From: Coriobacteriaceae bacterium | Lineage (GTDB): Bacteria; Actinomycetota; Coriobacteriia; Coriobacteriales; Eggerthellaceae | NCBI GenBank assembly: GCA_015062635.1 | Contig: SUUF01000003.1 | Coordinates: forward strand, 1 to 19,066 | Direction: 5' to 3' | Length of the DNA: 19,066 nucleotides | Part shown: positions 14,567 through 19,066 of the stretch, piece by piece | Layout of the letters: each line of letters begins with the position of its first letter | Numbering within the stretch: the first letter of the stretch is position 1 | Translations under genes and position numbers: made by a program | The notes under the pieces: model-generated | The model's database searches: none | What the model saw: the letters and a program-made list of their open reading frames with translations, nothing else | What the model was told of the DNA's origin: nothing

Positions 14567-14872
14567 CTACCCATGAACCCGATCGTGCAGGCACTCGAGC
14601 TCGCCTGCGATCCGTGCGTAATCCTCTTCGGTCACCTGCATCTTCAACGCCCTGTTCAGGCGCTTGCCCTTCGCGGCCTGCGCAAAGCATTCCGGCGAGC
14701 ACACATAGGCGCCCCGCCCGGGCACGCGGCCCGTCGGGTCGAAGCTCGCCGACCCGTCGGCGGTGCGCACGATGCGCATCAGGCCCACCTTGTCGCCTTG
14801 CGCCCCGCAGGCGATGCAGGTGCGCTGGCGCTTCGGCTTGCCCTGAACGGTATGTGCCATCGTGTTCGCCAT
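14567..14872 (-). CDS. rnpM: RNase P modulator RnpM (YlxR family)
   Basis: This 101-aa protein belongs to the YlxR/DUF448 family, which sits between nusA and infB in many bacteria. Members were long uncharacterised and have been reported to bind RNase P RNA and modulate its activity. Here the signature RTCIACG (C19, C22), GRVPGRGAYVC and the second Cys pair VCSPEC are all visible, followed by A-x-KGKRLNRALK. The Cys residues suggest a metal- or structure-stabilised loop. Start: the ATG at 14872, 21 bp after the nusA stop. The in-frame ATG four codons later has no better ribosome-binding site. The C-terminal TEEDYARIAGELE extends beyond the shortest family members. Confidence 0.9.
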   Translation of the reverse strand: MANTMAHTVQGKPKRQRTCIACGAQGDKVGLMRIVRTADGSASFDPTGRVPGRGAYVCSPECFAQAAKGKRLNRALKMQVTEEDYARIAGELECLHDRVHG

Positions 14873-14893
14873 CGATGCGGTTCCGGTTCCGTT

Positions 14894-16090
14894 CTATTCC
14901 TCGTCGGCGTGGATGCCGCAGAAGCGGCTGCCGGGACGCGCATGGTTGCGGCAACGGATGCCCTCGGGCGTCGCGTAGGCGCAGATGCCGTCGTCCTCTT
15001 CCTCGTCGTCGATCAGGAGGTTGTCATCCTCGGGCTGCTCGACGCTGAAGCTCGCCGACTTGATGTCGATGTGCCAGCCGGTGAGGCGCGCGGCGAGGCG
15101 GGCGTTCTGGCCCTCCTTGCCGATGGCCAGCGACAGCTGGTCGTCGGGCACCATCACGGTGGCGTAGCGGTTCTCCTCGTCAATCTGGACGCTGCTCACC
15201 TTCGCGGGGGAAAGCGCGGCGCCCACGTAGATCGCGGGGTTCTCGTTCCATTGGATGACGTCGACGCGCTCGTTGTGCAGCTCCTCGACCACCATGCGCA
15301 CGCGGCTGCCCTTCGGGCCGACGCAGGCGCCCACCGGGTCGAGATGCGCCTCGCGCGAGTACACCGCGACCTTCGAGCGGGCACCCGGCTCGCGGGCGAT
15401 CGACTTGATCTCGACCATGCCGTCGTAGACCTCGGGAACCTCGATCTCGAACAGGCGGCGGATAAGGTCGGGATGCGTGCGGCTCACGACGATGGCCGGG
15501 CGCGTCTGCTCGCCGCGGGCGCGCACCTCCTCGCTCATCGGGTCGCGCACGTCGATGATCAGCGTCTTGATGCGCTGGTTGTGACGGTAGCGCTCGCCGG
15601 CCGGGCGCTCGTTGCGCTCGCCGGGGAAGCGTTTCTGGTCGTAATGGGGCAGCTCGGCCTCGACGCCCTCGCGGATCTTGATGATCGTGAAATCGGGCGT
15701 GACCTGCAGCACCGTGCCGGTCACCAGGTCGCCGATGCGGTCCGAGAACTCCTCGTAGATGCTCTGCAGGCCGGCCTCGCGCACGAGCGCCGAGATGACG
15801 CTCTTGGCGTTCTGGGCGGCGATGCGGCTCACGTTGTTCGGCGTGACGTCGCGCTCTTCGAACTCGGAGTACTCGCCGGTCTCCTCGTCGGGCTCCCCGA
15901 CGGGCACCATCTCGTACACGAAGATGCGGCCGGTCTCGCGGTCGATGATCACACGCGCATCGAACTCGAGGTCGAGGATGCGCTCGTAGCTCTTCGCCAG
16001 CGAGGCCTCCAGTCGCTCGATCAGGTAGAACTCGTCGATCTTACGCTCATGGGCCAAAGCCTGCAGCGCGTCAATCAGTTCCGATGCCAT
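14894..16090 (-). CDS. nusA: Transcription termination/antitermination factor NusA with C-terminal Cys/His module
   Basis: NusA binds RNA polymerase and nascent RNA and controls pausing, termination and antitermination. The 398-aa protein shows an N-terminal polymerase-binding domain (to about 118), an S1 domain from about 120 (GDLVTGTVLQVTPDFTIIKI), KH1 with GPKGSRVR (from 258) and KH2 with AIGKEGQNARLAARLTGW (from 322). There are no acidic AR repeats. After an acidic linker (350-367) the protein ends in a compact Cys/His cluster: C370, C380, H383, C391, H394 in the pattern C-x9-C-x10-C-x2-H. This resembles the small 'C..T..G..C......G...C..H' zinc-binding-like motif seen in unrelated proteins. 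AGGA in the leader supports the ATG at 16090. It lies between rimP and rnpM. Confidence 0.95.
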   Translation of the reverse strand: MASELIDALQALAHERKIDEFYLIERLEASLAKSYERILDLEFDARVIIDRETGRIFVYEMVPVGEPDEETGEYSEFEERDVTPNNVSRIAAQNAKSVISALVREAGLQSIYEEFSDRIGDLVTGTVLQVTPDFTIIKIREGVEAELPHYDQKRFPGERNERPAGERYRHNQRIKTLIIDVRDPMSEEVRARGEQTRPAIVVSRTHPDLIRRLFEIEVPEVYDGMVEIKSIAREPGARSKVAVYSREAHLDPVGACVGPKGSRVRMVVEELHNERVDVIQWNENPAIYVGAALSPAKVSSVQIDEENRYATVMVPDDQLSLAIGKEGQNARLAARLTGWHIDIKSASFSVEQPEDDNLLIDDEEEDDGICAYATPEGIRCRNHARPGSRFCGIHADEE

Positions 16091-16138
16091 AACGTTCCTG
16101 TCCTTTCCTATCGCGTTTCCCGCGTAATTCGCTCGCCC

Positions 16139-16615
16139 TTAGGCCTTTGCGTTGAAATCGAACACGCCCCTCACGTTCGCCTTCTTGACGTCGGCGTACG
16201 GCAGGCGCTCGACGATGCCGTCGACCTCGAGCAGCACCGTTTCATCCTCGAAGCCGGCGAGCTTGCCCGTCCACTTCGCGCGGCCGTCGATGGGCCCGCG
16301 CATGATGATGACGGCGGTCTCCCCCGCGAAGCGCTCGAAATGCTCGGGCGTGCGCAGCGGCCGGTCGATGCCGGGGCTCGACACCTCGAGCATATACGCC
16401 CCCGGGAAGGGGTCGATCTCGTCCATGATCTCGTTCACCCACACCTGGGCGCTCGAGAGCTCGTCGAATCCCACGCCGTCCTCGGTGTCGATGTACACCC
16501 TGATGGTCGGCGATTTCTTCGAGCCCGTCACCTCGACGGTCACGATTTCAACGTTGTTCTCGGCGGCCTTGGGAGCCAAGGCGTCCAACAGTTGCTGTTC
16601 CTTGCGGCTGAGCAT
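16139..16615 (-). CDS. rimP: Ribosome maturation factor RimP
   Basis: RimP is needed for assembly of the 30S ribosomal subunit. The 158-aa protein shows the typical segments LEVSSPGIDRPLRTPEHFER (residues of about 80-100) and VYIDTEDGVGFDELSSA, then a C-terminal SH3-like domain with GKLAGFEDETVLLEVDG and VKKANVRGVFDF. The start ATG at 16615 is chosen because AAAGGAG lies about 9 nt upstream and the family begins here. The open frame continues to 16702 only by reading through the leader hairpin. RimP is the first gene of the cluster, followed 48 bp later by nusA, as in most bacteria. Confidence 0.94.
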   Translation of the reverse strand: MLSRKEQQLLDALAPKAAENNVEIVTVEVTGSKKSPTIRVYIDTEDGVGFDELSSAQVWVNEIMDEIDPFPGAYMLEVSSPGIDRPLRTPEHFERFAGETAVIIMRGPIDGRAKWTGKLAGFEDETVLLEVDGIVERLPYADVKKANVRGVFDFNAKA

Positions 16616-16645
16616 CTCCCGGCTCCTTTCCTTCTCCCTACAAAC

Positions 16646-16671
16646 AAAAGAAGCGGGAACGAGCCCACTTC
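16646..16671 (-). terminator. Terminator-like hairpin in the rimP leader (attenuator candidate)
   Basis: On the minus strand GAAGTGGG (16671-16664) pairs with CCCGCTTC (16657-16650), one G-T wobble, with a 6-nt loop, and is followed at once by TTTTGTTTG. It lies between the promoter (16741-16769) and the rimP ribosome-binding site, so it would stop or attenuate transcription of the whole cluster. Confidence 0.6.
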
Positions 16672-16716
16672 CTTCACAATTCCTGCATAGTATGCCGCGC
16701 ATTTATGAAGCGCCGA

Positions 16717-16760
16717 GGGCTTTCGCCCCAAGCGAAGAACTTTATACCATACGAAAGCCC
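16717..16760. promoter_or_regulatory. Inverted repeat flanking the -10 box (operator candidate)
   Basis: GGGCTTTCG (16717-16725) and CGAAAGCCC (16752-16760) are perfect 9-bp inverted arms 26 bp apart, with the -10 box of the rimP promoter between them. One arm lies in the -35/-10 spacer and the other near or after the start site, which fits a dimeric regulator site. Confidence 0.4.
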
Positions 16761-16769
16761 AGTTGCCAA
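16741..16769 (-). promoter_or_regulatory. Sigma-70-type promoter of the rimP-nusA-infB cluster
   Basis: On the minus strand TTGGCA (16769-16764) is followed after exactly 17 bp by TATAAA (16746-16741). The expected start is near 16734, giving a leader of about 120 nt before rimP. This is the best promoter in the window. Confidence 0.7.
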
Positions 16770-16891
16770 ACGTGAATGGCGGAATGCGGCCCTCCCCCAC
16801 AAACAGGACACACCCGGCCCCGTTGCGTGATGTGCGCACGTGCATGCGATGCCTTGCCCGCAATGGAATCCCGCACGCCCCCGAAACGCAC

Positions 16892-16944
16892 GGGCCCGGG
16901 GGAAGACCGCCGCGCACGCGACGCGGCCGCCTTCCCCGGGACCC
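16892..16944 (-). terminator. Long GC hairpin downstream of galE
   Basis: The arms at 16892-16905 and 16931-16944 pair over nearly their full length (CCCGGGG with CCCCGGG at the core), and an inner GCCGCG/CGCGGC stem closes the top. It lies 26 bp after the galE stop. There is no T-run, so it may act as a Rho-type end or mRNA stabiliser rather than an intrinsic terminator. Confidence 0.4.
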
Positions 16945-16969
16945 GATTGGCTGCTGGCGCTTCCGGCGC

Positions 16970-17995
16970 CTAGTCGCCGTAGCCGTCGGGATTGTTCGAC
17001 TGCCAGTTCCAGGAATCGCGGCACATGTCCTCGATGCCGTACTGGGCCTCCCAGCCCATCAGCTCCTTGGCCTTGGCGGCCGAAGAATAGCATTCGGCGA
17101 TGTCGCCGGGACGGCGGTCCTTGATGACATAGGGGACGTCGACGCCCGTGGCCGCGACGAAGGCCTTCACGACGTCGAGCACCGAATAACCCACGCCCGT
17201 GCCCAGGTTGAACACGTGCGTGCCATGCTTGCCCTCCATGTACTCGAGCGACTTCACGTGCCCGATGGCGAGGTCGACCACGTGGATGTAGTCGCGCACG
17301 CCCGTGCCGTCGGGGGTGTCGTAATCGTCGCCGAACACGCCGAGCTGGGCGAGCTTGCCCGCGGCGACCTGCGTGATGTACGGCATGAGGTTGTTCGGGA
17401 TGCCCTTCGGGTCTTCGCCCATCAGGCCCGACTTGTGCGCGCCGATGGGGTTGAAGTAGCGCAGCAGCATGACGTTCCACTCGGGGTCGGCCGCCGCGAT
17501 GTCCGAGAGGATGTCCTCGAGCATGTGCTTGGTCTTGCCGTAGGGATTGGTCGGGTTGCCGCGCGGGCAATCCTCGGTGATGGGCACGAACGCCGGGTCG
17601 CCGTAGACGGTGGCCGAGCTCGAGAACACGATGGACTTCACGTTGTGCTTGCGCATCACGTCCACGAGCACGAGCGTTCCGGCGATGTTGTTGTGGTAGT
17701 ACTCCCACGGCTTGGCGACCGATTCGCCCACCGCCTTCAGTCCCGCGAAATGGATGACCGATGCGACGTCGGGCTCTGCCGCGAACACGCGCTCGAGCCC
17801 CTCGCGGTCGAGGATGTCGACTTCATAGAAGCGCGGGCGCGTGCCCGTGATGCGCTCGATGCGGTTGAGCGACTCGACCTTGGAGTTGGACAGGTTGTCG
17901 ACCACCGCCACGTCGTATCCGCGCTCGATGAGCTCCACGCACGTATGGCTCCCGATGAACCCCGTGCCTCCCGTTACCAGTATCGTCTTAGCCAT
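16970..17995 (-). CDS. galE: UDP-glucose 4-epimerase
   Basis: GalE interconverts UDP-glucose and UDP-galactose with bound NAD, in the Leloir pathway and in making sugar donors for surface polysaccharides. The 341-aa protein is an extended short-chain dehydrogenase. It has an NAD-binding TGGTGFIGSH at 8-17, VDNLSNS, HFAGLKAVGES, FSSSATVYG, the catalytic pair Y152 and K156 in NPYGKTK, and RYFNPIGAHKSG, typical of GalE rather than other epimerases. GVRDYIHVVDLA and NLGTGVGYSV complete the family pattern. The ATG at 17995 has an AAAGG upstream. It appears to be a single-gene unit between a large non-coding region and the rimP promoter. Confidence 0.95.
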   Translation of the reverse strand: MAKTILVTGGTGFIGSHTCVELIERGYDVAVVDNLSNSKVESLNRIERITGTRPRFYEVDILDREGLERVFAAEPDVASVIHFAGLKAVGESVAKPWEYYHNNIAGTLVLVDVMRKHNVKSIVFSSSATVYGDPAFVPITEDCPRGNPTNPYGKTKHMLEDILSDIAAADPEWNVMLLRYFNPIGAHKSGLMGEDPKGIPNNLMPYITQVAAGKLAQLGVFGDDYDTPDGTGVRDYIHVVDLAIGHVKSLEYMEGKHGTHVFNLGTGVGYSVLDVVKAFVAATGVDVPYVIKDRRPGDIAECYSSAAKAKELMGWEAQYGIEDMCRDSWNWQSNNPDGYGD

Positions 17996-17997
17996 GG

Positions 17998-18030
17998 AAT
18001 GCCTTTCAGGTTAGATGCGTTTCAGGCATT
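17998..18030 (-). promoter_or_regulatory. Leader hairpin overlapping the galE ribosome-binding site
   Basis: AATGCCT (17998-18004) and AGGCATT (18024-18030) are 7-bp inverted arms. On the mRNA the downstream arm includes the last bases of the AAAGG ribosome-binding site just before the ATG, so pairing could lower galE translation. Confidence 0.3.
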
Positions 18031-18203
18031 GTACCGCACTTGACCTCGCTCGCCGCTTCCCCACGGAATGCGCACCGACCTCATGCGACAAAGCGCCGCA
18101 CCTGGTGAAAACCCGCAATAGCCTCTGGGGCATACGCCATGCCCGGCACGCGCGATGCGCGAGGGGCCCCTCTTGGATATAGCGCCCCCACATTCGCCGA
18201 AAG

Positions 18204-18241
18204 CCGAGCGCAGCGGCCTTAGGCCTGCAAGCGAGGCTCGG
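18204..18241. other. GC-rich inverted repeat of unknown role
   Basis: CCGAGC (18204-18209) pairs with GCTCGG (18236-18241), enclosing a second palindromic core GGCCTTAGGCC (18215-18225). The symmetry is the same on both strands, with no T-run. It may be part of a dispersed repeat or a small structured RNA. Confidence 0.35.
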
Positions 18242-18401
18242 AGCACGAGTCGAGCGCCAAGGAGAAGCCATCTGAGGGCTTTTCCGGGGAAAACGGATTC
18301 GCACCTGCGCAAACCCCCGCAACACTTCAGCCAGAAAGACGGGGTGCCGAGGCACCTCGCAGCGGCAAGCGCGCGTGCTGTGCCAGCCAGCCGGAGCTTT
18401 C

Positions 18402-18532
18402 CGCCAAAAATTCGCCATCGTGAACGGTCCGTTCAGGCGAAAATCGTTCACGATGGCGATATTATGGCTTTCTACCAGGGGATATCGTTCACGATAGCGA
18501 ATTTTTGGCCTCACGATGGCGAATTTTTGGCG
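18402..18532. repeat. Four-copy 25-bp element (one inverted)
   Basis: The core CGTTCACGATGGCGA continues into ATTTTTGGC. Copy 1 is inverted (18402-18426). Copy 2 (18445-18460) has the core only. Copies 3 (18486-18510) and 4 (about 18509-18532) are direct. Copies 1 and 2 face each other as 15-bp inverted arms (18412-18426 and 18445-18459) around an 18-nt loop. GAACGGTCCGTTC at 18422-18434 is a further palindrome. Confidence 0.8.
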
Positions 18533-18703
18533 TAATGCCGGGCGTAGTTGGCACGGCTGACACGCATCGCCTGCGGACATGCCTGGCGACACGGGCATGC
18601 CCCACCTGCACAACGCTCGCTTTGCGCGGCCAGGCCGATCAGGCAACACATCCGGTATCGGCAATTCGGCTGCGTGGCGCGCGTTGACGAAAACGCGATA
18701 TAT

Positions 18704-18781
18704 CGTTTCCTCGCATCCTTCGCAACATCGTGCGCGATGCACCGTTTCCTCGCAGCCTTCGTAACATCGTGCCTGGGAACG
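18704..18781. repeat. 39-bp tandem duplication
   Basis: The segment 18704-18733 recurs at 18743-18772 with two mismatches over 30 bp, giving a 39-bp period (CGTTTCCTCGCA ... AACATCGTGC). It is not part of a gene. Confidence 0.75.
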
Positions 18782-18804
18782 ACGGCGAAGGGCAGCAACC
18801 TGAA

Positions 18805-18836
18805 AACGGGCTGGAGGATCGCTCCTCCAGCCCGTT
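18805..18836 (-). terminator. Intrinsic terminator of the hydrogenase gene
   Basis: A perfect 14-bp stem joins AACGGGCTGGAGGA (18805-18818) and its complement (18823-18836) with a TCGC loop. On the minus strand it is followed by TTCAGG, with the stem's own TT giving TTTT. It lies 27 bp after the hydrogenase stop. Confidence 0.85.
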
Positions 18837-18862
18837 CGTCAATCCGGCACCGGAAACAACGG

Positions 18863-19066
18863 CTAGTGCACCGAGCACGACAGGCAGGGGTCGTACGCCC
18901 TCACCAGTTTCTCTACCTCCAGCCTAATGAAGTCTTCCGAAACGCCTTCTGCCAGCAGCTTCTCGGCCAGCACGCGGATGTCGTCTTCCATGTTCGCCAG
19001 GTTCTGGCAGGTCGGCGTCATGATCGACGCGTGAACGATGCGGCCCTCGTCATCGAGTTCCATCCC
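18863..19066 (-). CDS. [NiFe] hydrogenase large subunit, C-terminal part (cut by window edge)
   Basis: Only the last 67 residues are inside the window. The large subunit holds the NiFe(CN)2CO active site that splits or makes H2. Visible are the conserved TPTCQN region (TPTCQNLANMEDDIR) and the C-terminal L2 motif RAYDPCLSCSVH, whose two Cys bind Ni and Fe. The AYDPC-x-SC-x-H form suits group 3 (cytoplasmic, cofactor-coupled, HoxH/MvhA/FrhA-like) enzymes more than membrane-bound group 1, but the subgroup cannot be fixed from this fragment. The protein stops immediately after the last His, with no C-terminal extension. The small subunit and partners must lie beyond the right edge, upstream of this gene. 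A strong terminator at 18805-18836 ends the unit. Confidence 0.88.
   Translation of the reverse strand, partial: GMELDDEGRIVHASIMTPTCQNLANMEDDIRVLAEKLLAEGVSEDFIRLEVEKLVRAYDPCLSCSVH

Larger units (their letters stand above)
17996..18862. other. 867-bp non-coding region between the hydrogenase gene and galE
   Basis: I find no credible gene; the longest minus-strand frame (18011-18742) is a translation of repeats. From left to right the region holds a hairpin over the galE leader, a GC-rich structured stretch (18120-18300), the four-copy 25-bp element (18402-18532), a 39-bp tandem duplication (18704-18781) and the hydrogenase terminator (18805-18836). A TACAAT (minus strand, 18033-18028) could be the galE -10 box, but it lacks a -35. 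Confidence 0.55.

Noticed and set aside
11674..16690. Long plus-strand frames opposite infB, nusA and rimP (up to 1124 codons)
   Set aside because: Mirror frames of well-identified minus-strand genes. They have repetitive Leu/Ala/Gly/His composition and no starts with ribosome-binding sites.
18011..18742. 243-codon minus-strand frame upstream of galE
   Set aside because: It runs through the 25-bp repeats and the tandem duplication, has Arg/Cys/Pro-rich composition, no ribosome-binding site and no domain-like segment.
1..19066. tRNA or rRNA genes, complete insertion sequences, prophage
   Set aside because: No cloverleaf, rRNA signature, transposase or phage gene could be recognised in either strand by eye.

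Overview
The window is a high-GC chromosomal segment, and almost every gene lies on the minus strand. The core genes (rimP-nusA-rnpM-infB-rbfA-nrnA-truB-ribF, dnaG, def, galE), a [NiFe]-hydrogenase large subunit and the style of an accessory protein family point to an anaerobic actinobacterium of the Coriobacteriia, most likely Eggerthellaceae. That placement is inference from gene content and protein style, not from a database search.

Layout from left to right. 1-137 holds the N-terminus of peptide deformylase (def), cut by the window edge. 138-3018 is an accessory island between def and dnaG. It has an 18-bp-period low-complexity tract, seven copies (one of them half) of a 77-78 bp palindromic repeat, and one protein-coding gene (1220-2407). 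That gene resembles a coriobacterial accessory protein with an N-terminal antitoxin-like part and a Vsr/DUF559-like nuclease part. A 187-bp block, nearly identical on both sides, brackets it as a direct repeat, and a decayed copy of its 3' end sits directly downstream. 3019-5235 carries dnaG behind a small two-helix membrane protein. 5411-8156 carries three secreted proteins: two tandem paralogues with tyrosine-rich repeats on the minus strand and a divergent Ig-like protein on the plus strand.

8292-16615 is the conserved translation/transcription cluster rimP-nusA-rnpM-infB / rbfA-nrnA-truB-ribF. It is driven by a good sigma-70-type promoter at 16741-16769, with a terminator-like hairpin in the leader. 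RimP, RbfA, TruB and InfB serve ribosome maturation and initiation, NusA and RnpM serve transcription and RNA processing, NrnA clears nanoRNAs, and RibF makes FMN/FAD. NusA carries an unusual C-terminal Cys/His module. Only one spacer of the cluster (infB to rbfA, 227 bp) is long, and it is full of hairpins.

16970-17995 is galE. 17996-18862 is non-coding and rich in repeats, including a 25-bp element in four copies of both orientations and a 39-bp tandem duplication. 18863-19066 is the C-terminus of a group-3-like [NiFe] hydrogenase large subunit that ends exactly at the mature His, with a strong terminator behind it.

The best candidates for undescribed biology are the palindrome-bracketed nuclease-like gene beside dnaG, the Cys/His tail on NusA, and the multi-copy element upstream of galE.
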